This document shows, piece after piece, positions 37,101-44,196 of a stretch of DNA of 64,000 bases. The DNA comes from ZC4RG20 sp963702105 (GTDB lineage Bacteria > Pseudomonadota > Gammaproteobacteria > Steroidobacterales > Rariloculaceae). The notes under the pieces are model-generated. The model made no database searches, was not told the DNA's origin, and saw nothing but the letters and a program-made list of their open reading frames with translations. The translations under genes were made by a program, and so were the position numbers. The stretch's first letter is position 1; each line of letters starts with the position of its first letter. Location: contig OY969712.1 in NCBI GenBank assembly GCA_963702105.1, positions 2,232,001-2,296,000 of the forward strand, written 5' to 3'.

Positions 37101-37511
37101 GTTCGCGCCGAGACCGCGAAGGCTGATCGTCGAAGCGCCCGCGGTCAGTGTCGGAAAGTTGTCCGTCATCTGACTCTGGTCCTGCAGCTGCGTCATGCCG
37201 GTCGCGGCCGGCACGAACTGCGGCAGATCGTTGAGCGCGGACTCCAAGCCGATCGAGGTCTGATTTTCGAACGCCGACTTGTCGATCGTTTGAATCGGGC
37301 TGTTGGCCGTATAGTCGCGGCGCGCGATGCGCGAGCCCGTGACCGTGACTTCCTCGATCTGCTGATTCTGCTGCGGCTGCGCCTGCTGCTGCGCCGGCGG
37401 CCCTGCCTGCGCGTGAGCGACACGCATGCCGACCGCGGGCAATGCCAAGGCCGCGGCTATCGCGTAGGCCAGCTTATTCGGCCTGAGCGAAACAGTGGAA
37501 ACCGTCCCCAT
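34134..37511 (-). CDS. TonB-dependent outer-membrane receptor
   Basis: A 1125-residue receptor. N-terminal export signal (LAYAIAAALALPAVGMRVAHA), Gln-rich linker, TonB-box-like region (IEEVTVTGSRIARRDYTANSPI), plug domain (SISLRGLGANRNLVLVDGYRA, VEVITGGASSVYGADAVAGVVNFI) and a long beta-barrel ending in DILGRQFYVGINANF with a terminal Phe. It belongs to the large proteobacterial oligopeptide/carbohydrate-like class; the substrate is unknown. ATG 37511 has a GGGGAGGA site. It heads a likely operon with DUF6152 and GHWEGDTLVV-family genes and is divergent from a GntR regulator. Confidence 0.94.
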   Translation of the reverse strand: MGTVSTVSLRPNKLAYAIAAALALPAVGMRVAHAQAGPPAQQQAQPQQNQQIEEVTVTGSRIARRDYTANSPIQTIDKSAFENQTSIGLESALNDLPQFVPAATGMTQLQDQSQMTDNFPTLTAGASTISLRGLGANRNLVLVDGYRAVPVNATMAVDLNSIPAAAVQRVEVITGGASSVYGADAVAGVVNFILKKNFEGVNFDVQSGSMQNGQGAETRASALFGINSADGKGNIMLGLEAARREPIYADDTAFYHNSQRDPTVEGTELIYTDPYYSISGANPPSGAVIDQIFNQAPANTVLRNVANAVTGSVYWNDDGTIYTGGASFNGSNPAGPGSVDGTYRYNGLLNTARNNVNVPGDFPYRKIDSQGRIQQNLIDFEANIPLDRTSAFGRASYDLTDHVSAYMQMLAVDSKTRRLFTQSPTVAGWGMVAHHGTDIYHGDPARGIPDSVNSDGSTNIDYLPGGRFGLNCPATGGCTMSQTWPVSPELGMLLDSRPDPNADWSFNYSLDFSNFGVPNAEPRSVYSETRTEQFNFGLKGRIDAIDGTWDVVVSRGRSKLDLHLEGYASLARTRDIMTNFPNWGTGFYAQGNSGVPGNGFSGGVATCTSGMPVFVNRSEISQDCLKAVFVTLNHQSLMDQKFVEANVQGHLVNMPAGEARFSAGVHSRTNSYYYIFDPLQTEESYLDNPEGFPADNTQGETSVKEMYGELLVPLIKDKPAARHMNLELGYRYSDYKLQGGVDTWKALIDWGITPTLRFRGGKQLATRAPNIAELFQANTQSWYVSGTGDPCGLNSNAVYGANKNVNPNYQQAIALCSARMGPAGAAQFYDPSTLQPNGFFWTPFVNATGNPKVNPETADTLTAGFVWSPNSGHEKLDGLNVTVDYYTIDLKDMISVEPAEVVYQACLSAESNPTADPNNPACLRIFRNPSSGGAAPTTVSYINAAFAKVAGVDVTANWQTNLAGGNFGVNFMITDLLREETQATPGSPVIDWKGSLGPDAGTSLNNGAYDYRTFTTVSYGRSMWNLGLRWRHLPSAIDATQAVTPLSTQTGAMESYDVFDLSGSWNATRRATVRFGIQNLFDTAPVWTGGRTAADNNPSTGSGTTEAGFYDILGRQFYVGINANF

Positions 37512-38068
37512 GATGAGTCCTCCCCAATTATCCGTGAGTGCGCGCCGCCCGTTGATCGCGAGTGCGCGGGCGATGATTATTTAAAGATCAACACGGTCCC
37601 TATCGATTTTGTTGTTTCTGAGTTCGGCCCTCCCGAGCTGTCCAGCACCAAGCGCGCCATCCGGCGTTTCCGAGTCGTGCGCATCACGCGGGCGACGCGC
37701 CCGCGTGCAACCCCGACCGTTCCCGGCTTCGAGCCGCGCCTGCCGTGCGCGACCTGCCACTCGATCATGGAAATCAGGAAAGATAGAGCGCTCATGATCC
37801 CGTGCCGCCGAAGGCGGGCACGAGGAAGGTCGCCCGTCCGCGAGCACCGCACCCCGCCGCGCCTCCCTATGCTCGTCCCGCGCAGCGCCTCGTACCTCTC
37901 CCCGCACTGTCGCGCGACCGGCAACGGACTCTAGCACAAGATTGTATTAATGTATTACCCGTGCAAATCGCGGCGCCGTTTTGGCGCCGGCAACTTTGGG
38001 GACTAGCCACTCAGCACGATTACTACTAATAATAGAATGTCCATTCATAGGCGCTGGGCGAGGGTGAT
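37512..38068. promoter_or_regulatory. divergent control region, TonB receptor operon / GntR regulator
   Basis: About 557 bp with an unusually AT-rich right part (37930-38060). Seen there: a direct repeat of tgtatta (about 37943 and 37951), a GC stem-loop cggcgcc-gtttt-ggcgccg (37971-37989), and a run of taata. An AT-rich stretch near 37575-37600 could hold the receptor promoter. These are plausible GntR operator and promoter sites by position only. No convincing gene lies here. Confidence 0.5.
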
Positions 38069-38785
38069 ATGGAGTCGCTATCCATGAGCAGCATCGATCG
38101 GATCGCGCGCGATGGCTCCCTGCGCGAGCGGGTGACGGCAAGCCTTCGCGACGCGATCCTGAACGGTGAGCTCAAACCCGGCCAGAAGCTCGTGGAAAGA
38201 GAGCTCTGCGCGCGGCTCGCCATCAGCCGTACCCTGCTGCGGGAAGCGCTTCCGCAGCTGCAGGCCGAGGGGCTCATTCGCTGCGTCGCCCACAAGGGGC
38301 CGTCCGTGGCCTCCGTGGACGCGGATGAGGCCAAATCGATTTACGCCGTCCGCCGGGCGCTCGAGGGGCTCGCCGCTCAGGAATTCGCCTGCAACGCATC
38401 GGACGAGCTCGTCGATGAGCTTCGCGCGCAGCTCATCGCCCTCCAGCAGCCCGAGGCGGCGAGCAGTCTGCGCAATCTGCTCGTCGCAAAGACGGGGTTT
38501 TATTCGGTCCTGTACAAAGGCTGCGGTAACCCCGTGCTGAGCCAGATTCTCACGCAGCTCAATAACCGCATCATGCTTTACAAGCGCCTGTCGCTGACCG
38601 TGACCGGGCGGCTGGCACGCGCCATCGAAGAGCTCGAGGCGGTCGTCGCGGCCATCGAGGCCCGCGACCCGGACAGCGCCAGAGAGCTCTGCGAGATCCA
38701 CGTCCGCAACGCCGAGCGCAATGTAATGCTCAAGCTCTCGGACCAGTCGGACGCGCTTGCGGACGAGCACGACGGCACGGCCTGA
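38069..38785 (+). CDS. GntR family regulator (FCD/FadR subfamily)
   Basis: 238 residues. An N-terminal winged helix (LRERVTASLRDAILNGELKPGQKLVERELCARLAISRTLLREAL, with VSVASVD-like wing HKGPSVASVD) is followed by an all-helical FCD ligand domain (IYAVRRALEGLAAQEF, ... EIHVRNAERN). The ligand is likely a small organic acid or sugar acid, as in other FCD regulators. Divergent placement beside the TonB receptor suggests it controls that operon and itself. It starts at ATG 38069; a second ATG (MSSIDRIA) lies 15 bases in. Confidence 0.9.
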   Translation: MESLSMSSIDRIARDGSLRERVTASLRDAILNGELKPGQKLVERELCARLAISRTLLREALPQLQAEGLIRCVAHKGPSVASVDADEAKSIYAVRRALEGLAAQEFACNASDELVDELRAQLIALQQPEAASSLRNLLVAKTGFYSVLYKGCGNPVLSQILTQLNNRIMLYKRLSLTVTGRLARAIEELEAVVAAIEARDPDSARELCEIHVRNAERNVMLKLSDQSDALADEHDGTA

Positions 38786-38841
38786 GCCGTGACTCGCTGA
38801 TTAGGACGGACCGACCCCTGCGGCGGGCGGCGGGCACCCGG

Positions 38842-39993
38842 TCAGCGCCGATCTCCGCCCAGCACGAGCACCGGCCGGCTGCGCACGAACTGCGAGACGA
38901 TCCACTTCTGGCCGTGGGCCGTCGGCCGGCCGGCGTGAAGGGTTCGAACGTCGGCGCTGCCGTCAGGCAGAGCGTTCGAGAAGAACAGCGCATCGCCGGC
39001 ACGGCCCTTGTGGCGGATGCCGAGCCGCGTGAACTCCGTCTCCCCGCCCGTGTAGTCGTCGTTGAGATAGACCAGGAACGTGAAGACGCGCTGGCCGTTG
39101 CGCGCGATCTCCTCCTCGTAGCCGGGCACGTTCGGGTCAACGAAATCGAAGTGATCGATGATCTGCTGGCCTTCCTCGTAGTGCAGCACGGTTCCGGCTT
39201 CGAGGTGAGAGAACGGCAGATCGAGGCACGCAGCCATGCGTCTTTGCATGAGCACGAGGACGAAATCCGTCGTGAGCACGTTGAACATGGCCGCCCTGTT
39301 CGTGCGCGCCGGGTGGACCTTGTTCTGGCGTTCCAGGGCTTCGTATATGCGCGCGCGGGACAGCATCGGCCGTGCCCGCTCGACGAGCCATCGGCAGGCG
39401 GCCGCGGGCAGGAAGGCGGCAAACGACCGGATGAGCGGCTCGCCGCAAAGGTCCGTGCCGCGCAGCGGGGTTTCCCAGGCCGAAAGATCGACGCCGCTTG
39501 CGAGCCGACGCCAGTAAGCGGAGTCGTTGCCGCATGCTCGGTTCATGCCGGCCGCCGGCGGCTCGGCCGGCCCAACCGGCGGGGCCGCCGAGGCCGGCTC
39601 GGCGGGCGGGTCGTCCTGCCCGGCGATAACGGCAAGTTGGGCCTGCGCCGGGCGCCAGCCTCTTTCCGCCGCTCGGACGAGGCTCTCGAACGCGGCTGCG
39701 AGCCCGTGCCGGCGGCTCACGCCGATGCCGAACAGCACCGCCACGATCGCCGCGGCTTCGGCGCCGCCGCGCTCGCCGGCCTCGACGAGCAGCCCGACGG
39801 CGTCGTTCGGCAACAGCGGGGCGCGATCGCCGACGAGCAGGCGCTTGCCGAGCCGCGTCAGGGCTTCGACGTCCTGCTTGCGGACCCCGGCCACGAGATG
39901 GTTGACGGCCTCCGTGTGCTTGCCCGCGGCGTCGCACTGCTCCGCCATCGCGACGTCCTGCGAGAGTTCGGTGTGCGGCGGCTCTTGGATCAT
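38842..39993 (-). CDS. Sel1-like repeat / 2-oxoglutarate-Fe(II) dioxygenase (prolyl-4-hydroxylase type)
   Basis: 383 residues. The N-terminal helical part (residues ~15-125, with AEQCDAAGKHTEAVNHLVAG and EAGERGGAEAAAIVAVLFGIG) looks like Sel1-type repeats. A Pro/Ala linker follows, then a P4H-like dioxygenase domain. Iron ligands: His281 and Asp283 (DHFDFVD) and His353 (RTLHAGRPT); Lys363 (HGQKWIVSQF) is placed to bind 2-oxoglutarate. The target may be a prolyl side chain on a protein, but this is inference. The chosen ATG 39993 (MIQEPPHTEL) fits the domain start. It runs convergent to the GntR gene. Confidence 0.85.
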   Translation of the reverse strand: MIQEPPHTELSQDVAMAEQCDAAGKHTEAVNHLVAGVRKQDVEALTRLGKRLLVGDRAPLLPNDAVGLLVEAGERGGAEAAAIVAVLFGIGVSRRHGLAAAFESLVRAAERGWRPAQAQLAVIAGQDDPPAEPASAAPPVGPAEPPAAGMNRACGNDSAYWRRLASGVDLSAWETPLRGTDLCGEPLIRSFAAFLPAAACRWLVERARPMLSRARIYEALERQNKVHPARTNRAAMFNVLTTDFVLVLMQRRMAACLDLPFSHLEAGTVLHYEEGQQIIDHFDFVDPNVPGYEEEIARNGQRVFTFLVYLNDDYTGGETEFTRLGIRHKGRAGDALFFSNALPDGSADVRTLHAGRPTAHGQKWIVSQFVRSRPVLVLGGDRR

Positions 39994-40230
39994 GGGGCGG
40001 CCCCTCGTCGCATCGTTGCGCTCGCGGACCGGCCGCTCGAAAAGAGGCTGAGCCTTACCCTTCGAGCACGTTGCCGATGACCCCGGCGGTGACGACCCGG
40101 CCGAGCGTCCGCGATAGCCCTCGAGCGAACTCCCGCGAGCCTGCTTGGAGCGCAGCGCTGATGGCGGAAGTGTACATTCGGGCTTTCGATCTGTCGCGAC
40201 AAAGTTCGCCAACGCGGTAAGGAGGTCGGT
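39994..40230. promoter_or_regulatory. divergent intergenic region, dioxygenase / SDR
   Basis: About 237 bp with no gene. It should hold promoters for both flanking genes. A GGAGGT ribosome site at 40221-40226 serves the SDR start. Confidence 0.4.
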
Positions 40231-40989
40231 GTGGATCTGCGAATCGAAGGCAAGAGCTGTCTCGTAACGGGCGCGAGCCGCGGCATCGGGCGCGGCACGG
40301 CCAAAGTCCTCGCGCAGGAAGGCGCTCGCGTGGCCGTCGTCGCGCGCCGCCGTGAGCTGCTCGACGAGCTCGCCGCGGAGATCCGCGCTGGCGGCGCAGC
40401 CGAGCCCCTCGTCCTGATGGAGGACCTCACGGAAGCCGGTGCGCTCGAGCGCGTCCGCGACCGTGTCCACGAGTCCTTGGGCCCGCTCGAGATCCTCGTG
40501 AACAATGCGGGCGGCTCGCGTCCCGTGGACTGGGATGCATCCGAAGAGCAGTGGCGCGAAGGCATGACGCTGAATTTCGGTCTCGTGCGGCGCCTCACGA
40601 ATCTCTTCGTTCCGGGCATGATCGAGCGAGGCTGGGGGCGCATCGTCAACGTGACGGGCGCGAACGAGCCGCCGGGCGTGAACATCGCCTCCGTCGCGAA
40701 GGCGGCGGTACACAACTGGGCGAAGGGGCTCTCGCGGCAGCTTGCGCCGCACGGCATCACGGTGAACTGTGTGCCGCCGGGACGCGTCAACAGCGAGCAA
40801 ATCCTCTACAAGCTGCACCCGACGCCGGAAAGCCGGCAAGCGTTCATCGCGGCCAACATTCCCATGGGCCGGTTCGGCGAGCCCGAGGACGTCGGCCAGC
40901 TCGTCGCGTTTCTCGCTTCCCCGCTCGCGGGCTACATCACGGGCGAGATCGTGCACGTGGACGGCGGCATGCACCGGTTCGCGGGATGA
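40231..40989 (+). CDS. SDR-fold oxidoreductase (atypical active site)
   Basis: A 252-residue Rossmann protein. NAD(P)-binding TGASRGIGRG near residues 14-23, NNAGG around residue 92, and the C-terminal GxxxYITGEIVHVDGGMH are all canonical. The usual YxxxK is not: the Lys is present in IASVAKAAVHNW but the Tyr position is Ala, and the catalytic Ser segment reads NVTGANEPPG. It also has the NCVPPGRVNSEQ segment of a subgroup I associate with this change. Substrate unknown. It starts at GTG 40231 with GGAGGT. Its 3' end is convergent with DUF6152 copy 3, about 20 bp away. Confidence 0.87.
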   Translation: MDLRIEGKSCLVTGASRGIGRGTAKVLAQEGARVAVVARRRELLDELAAEIRAGGAAEPLVLMEDLTEAGALERVRDRVHESLGPLEILVNNAGGSRPVDWDASEEQWREGMTLNFGLVRRLTNLFVPGMIERGWGRIVNVTGANEPPGVNIASVAKAAVHNWAKGLSRQLAPHGITVNCVPPGRVNSEQILYKLHPTPESRQAFIAANIPMGRFGEPEDVGQLVAFLASPLAGYITGEIVHVDGGMHRFAG

Positions 40990-41008
40990 CGCGCGCCCCC
41001 GCGCGCAG

Positions 41009-41419
41009 CTACTGCGCGGCGCTGCTGGTTTGCGGCTGGCCGAAGACCTGCCGTCCGTCCGCCAGCACCACGGTACTCGCGCTGCCGACGTTCGACGCGA
41101 CCTTGGCGCGGAAGCCCTTGACGGTAACCTTGTCCCCGGGCTTCAAGGAGTGGCGCGTCCAGCCCTGGCGCAGAAGGATGTTCGGGCTCGTCAGCTCGAA
41201 GTTCCAATTGACCTTCTTGCCGTCCTCGCCGACGACGTCCACGTAGAACCGTGCATGCGGATTCATCCATTCGACTTTCGTCACGGTCCCCGTCACGTCC
41301 ACCGGCTTGTTGCGGTCGAACTCGGCAGCGAAGGAATGGTGGGCGAACGAAGCGCCGGGCGCCAGCACGGCCGCCGCGATCGCCCACACGCCCAACAGGA
41401 CACGAATTCTTCTGCTCAT
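41009..41419 (-). CDS. DUF6152 family exported protein (copy 3)
   Basis: 136 residues: signal peptide (MSRRIRVLLGVWAIAAAVLAPGASFA), then HHSFAAEFDRNKPVDVTG, VTKVEWMNPHARFYVDV, NWNFELTSPNILLRQGWTR and GDKVTVKGFRAK. Very similar to copy 2 (33.6 kb), which suggests a recent duplication or a shared partner. I started it at ATG 41419 because that begins the signal peptide. It lies directly downstream of GHWEGDTLVV-family protein E on the same strand, about 80 bp apart. Confidence 0.87.
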   Translation of the reverse strand: MSRRIRVLLGVWAIAAAVLAPGASFAHHSFAAEFDRNKPVDVTGTVTKVEWMNPHARFYVDVVGEDGKKVNWNFELTSPNILLRQGWTRHSLKPGDKVTVKGFRAKVASNVGSASTVVLADGRQVFGQPQTSSAAQ

Positions 41420-41500
41420 TGCTGCGAGTCCTCCTTGCATTGCGGGTTCCTCGAGCTCCCCTTTCGGCCTGCCCGAGCCCAACCGCTCCGAATCGCATCT

Positions 41501-42481
41501 CTACTTGGCATCGTAATACTGCGACGACTGCTCGTTCTCGAGACAGATGAACTCGATGAGGTTCGTGTTCAGCATGATTTGCTGATTCACCCGCACCGTG
41601 AACGGCCGCGTATAGGCCTTGGGATCGTCGATCGTCACGTCGATCTGCAGATGCCCGAAATCGAGACGCCGAAACCTCTCGGTGACCTTCGCCTGGTCCG
41701 TCAGCGGGCTGCCGTGAACGTCGAGCCAGCCGCCATCGCGAAAATGGTCGGACTCGACCACGAGCGTGTCGCCTTCCCAATGCCCGACCGAGTAGCCGTA
41801 CCACCACGGCTCGGGGTCGTTGTTCGGCAGGCTCCGGCCGTCCGTGAAGATCTGCCGCAGACCATAATTGGACTCGTAGAGGATCACGACCTCCTGCGGA
41901 GTCTGGATGATCTTGCGCGGCTGGGGATGCAGGTGAAACTGCATATAGCCGAGCGGCAGGCAATGCGCGTCCGGATTGTCTTTGTCGTGGGCCGCCATGC
42001 GCTTGTCCTTGAGCGCCTTTGCCCAGGGACGCAGCGGTAAGCCCTCCGGCATGTTGGCCCCTATGTCGAAGAACGTCGCGAGCGGCGGCGCGGCGTCGGC
42101 TTCGGCGGATTTCGCTGCGGCACCGGCGGCCGCCTTCGTCTCGGCTTTGACCGCTCGCGTCTCGGCCTCGGCGGCGCCGTCGGGCGCCCCGGACGCCGTG
42201 CCGCCGGCCTTTCCGCTTGCTTCGGCGCCCGCATTTGCGCCGGCCGCTGCGCTCCGATTCGCGCGCGCCTTGGGCGGCGGCGGACTCACGGCCATCCAGA
42301 TGCCGGACAAGTCCGGGTGGCCCTCGGCGGTGCGCGGCACGGGGCCGTTCAGGTCGGGCTTCCCGTCGGGGGTTTTCGGGACGTTGGCCGTCGGGTAGGG
42401 AGGCCACTGCGCCTGCGCGGGCCCCGCGATCCCGCCCGCGAGCGCAGCGGCCGCGAGCAACAAAGCGGCTGTTCTATTCAT
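41501..42481 (-). CDS. exported 'GHWEGDTLVV'-family protein E
   Basis: About 326 residues. Signal peptide (MNRTAALLLAAAALAGGIAGPAQA), a repeated-like start (KTPDGKPDLNGPVPRTAEGHPDLSGIW), a long Ala/Lys/Glu low-complexity insert (about residues 70-125), CLPLGYMQFHLHPQPRKIIQ, then the signature SVGHWEGDTLVVESDHFRDGGW, VTERFRRLDFGHLQIDVTIDDPKAYTRPF and EFICLENEQSS. Function unknown. A 15-bp direct duplication (gacgcgatttgatga on the minus strand) covers the start region, giving two in-frame ATG choices (42496 and 42481); I chose the one directly before the signal peptide. Confidence 0.82.
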   Translation of the reverse strand: MNRTAALLLAAAALAGGIAGPAQAQWPPYPTANVPKTPDGKPDLNGPVPRTAEGHPDLSGIWMAVSPPPPKARANRSAAAGANAGAEASGKAGGTASGAPDGAAEAETRAVKAETKAAAGAAAKSAEADAAPPLATFFDIGANMPEGLPLRPWAKALKDKRMAAHDKDNPDAHCLPLGYMQFHLHPQPRKIIQTPQEVVILYESNYGLRQIFTDGRSLPNNDPEPWWYGYSVGHWEGDTLVVESDHFRDGGWLDVHGSPLTDQAKVTERFRRLDFGHLQIDVTIDDPKAYTRPFTVRVNQQIMLNTNLIEFICLENEQSSQYYDAK

Positions 42482-42791
42482 CAAATCGCGTCTCATCAAA
42501 TCGCGTCCGAAGTCCTGTACTCGAGTCTCTTGCTCCGGTGGAGGCGAAGGAGAGATTGTCGCCGGTCGTCGTGATCGACATCGCCGGATGCGAACAGCTA
42601 TGTCAACCACGAGATCAACGAGTGGATCACATCCGGTCGAGCGTACCATCGCATAGCTCGAGGCTCAATTCACGGAAAGTTAATGTCTTTCCCCGACGCC
42701 GGGCTCCTGACCGGCGCGTCCGAACTGGCGGCGCCGGCGGCTATACTCGAGCCCGACGAGCGCCGGTCGCGCTCGACGAGCGCGAGCCTGC
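42482..42791. promoter_or_regulatory. divergent intergenic region, family protein E / permease
   Basis: About 310 bp without a gene. Features seen: the 15-bp tandem duplication at its left end (about 42479-42508) and an inverted repeat ggaaag-ttaatgt-ctttcc (42674-42692), which could be an operator or small hairpin about 100 bp before the permease start. Confidence 0.4.
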
Positions 42792-44138
42792 ATGCCGGCG
42801 CAACGTCAACTTGGTTTCTGGGCCGTCGCCGCCATCGGCGTCGGCGGCATGGTCGGCGGGGGCATCTTCGCCGTGCTCGGCCTCGCGGTCCAACTCGCGC
42901 GCGGCGGCGCGCCGGTCGCGTTTCTCGTCGCCGGCATCGTCGCGCTGCTGACGAGCTACGCCTATGCGCGCCTGTCCGTCGCGATTCCATCGCGCGGCGG
43001 GACGGTCGAGTTCTTGAACCGGGCCTTCGGCAACGGCCTCTTCAGCGGCTCGCTCAACGTGCTGCTGGCGCTGAGCTACGTCGTGATGCTCTCGCTCTAC
43101 GCGCACGCGTTCGGCAGCTACGCAGCGAGTTTTCTTCCCGCGGCGTGGCGCGCCCTCGGCGGGCATGCCGCGATCACGCTGGCCGTGCTCGTGCTGACGG
43201 GCCTCAACTTCGTCGGCGCCGGCGCCGTCGGCGAAGCCGAGGAATGGATCGTCGGTCTCAAGATCGCGATTCTGCTCGTCTTCGTCGTGCTGGGGAGCCG
43301 CAGCCTCGACGCGACGGCCCTCGCCCCGAGCGCCTGGGCGAGCCTCGGTCCGCTCGTCGCCGGCGGCATGATCATCTTCTTGGCCTACGAAGGCTTCGAG
43401 CTCATCGCCAATGCGGCCGAGGACGTCGTCGCGCCCGCGCGGACCCTGCCGCGCGCCTTTTACGCGTCGGTCGCCTTCGTCATCGTGCTCTACACGGCCG
43501 TCGCGGCCGTCACGGTCGGCAATCTCTCGGTCGGCGCCATCGTCGCGGCCCGGGACTACGCCTTGGCCGAGGCGGCGCGCCCCTTCCTCGGTTCGGGCGG
43601 CTTCGCGCTCATCGCAATTGCGGCCATGCTCTCGACCAGCTCGGCGCTCAATGCAACGCTGTACGGCGCCGCGCGCGTGAGCTACATCATCGCGCGCGAC
43701 GGCGAGCTGCCGGCCTTCCTCGAGCACAAAGTGTGGTCGAGACCCGTCGAAGGTCTGCTGATCACGGCCGGGCTCACGCTGCTCACGGCCAACCTCGTCG
43801 ATCTTTCGAGCATCGCGCTCATCGGCAGCGCCGGCTTCCTGGCCGCCTTCGCCGCCGTGAACGCCGCAAACGTCCGGCTCCGCGCGCAAACCCGGAGCCG
43901 GGGCTGGGTCTCGGCGCTCGGCTGTGCGGCCTGTCTCGCCGCGCTTGCAGCCCTCATCGTCGAGCGCGCCCGCACGGCACCCGTGCAGCTGTTGAGTCTG
44001 CCGGCCGTGGCCGTGCTCGCGGTCGGCATCGAGGCCGTCTTTCGCTACGGCTTCCGGCGCCGCCCCGGGACGCCGGCATCGGCCGCCCCGCACACGAATA
44101 CGTTAGGATCGACGCAGACGCTCTCGGGGGGACGCTGA
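42792..44138 (+). CDS. APC-superfamily amino acid permease
   Basis: 448 residues with about twelve transmembrane helices. The first helix carries the APC signature GFWAVAAIGVGGMVGGGIFAVLG, and the sixth FLAYEGFELIANAAEDVVAPARTLPRA is also typical. Predicted inner-membrane importer or antiporter of amino acids or amines; the substrate is not evident. The start ATG at 42792 gives a normal N terminus. It is followed by the GH3 gene on the same strand after about 58 bp with a GAAGGAG site, so they may be co-transcribed. Confidence 0.9.
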   Translation: MPAQRQLGFWAVAAIGVGGMVGGGIFAVLGLAVQLARGGAPVAFLVAGIVALLTSYAYARLSVAIPSRGGTVEFLNRAFGNGLFSGSLNVLLALSYVVMLSLYAHAFGSYAASFLPAAWRALGGHAAITLAVLVLTGLNFVGAGAVGEAEEWIVGLKIAILLVFVVLGSRSLDATALAPSAWASLGPLVAGGMIIFLAYEGFELIANAAEDVVAPARTLPRAFYASVAFVIVLYTAVAAVTVGNLSVGAIVAARDYALAEAARPFLGSGGFALIAIAAMLSTSSALNATLYGAARVSYIIARDGELPAFLEHKVWSRPVEGLLITAGLTLLTANLVDLSSIALIGSAGFLAAFAAVNAANVRLRAQTRSRGWVSALGCAACLAALAALIVERARTAPVQLLSLPAVAVLAVGIEAVFRYGFRRRPGTPASAAPHTNTLGSTQTLSGGR

Positions 44139-44196
44139 GCGAATCGAGGGAAATCGCGGCCCGCTCGCGCCCTCCCCGCAGCGAAGGAGACGACGC

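Noticed and set aside
37577..37924. A 115-codon minus-strand frame in the TonB/GntR intergenic region
   Set aside because: It is arginine-rich, has no ribosome site or recognised domain, and covers the likely promoter region. I could not support it as a gene.
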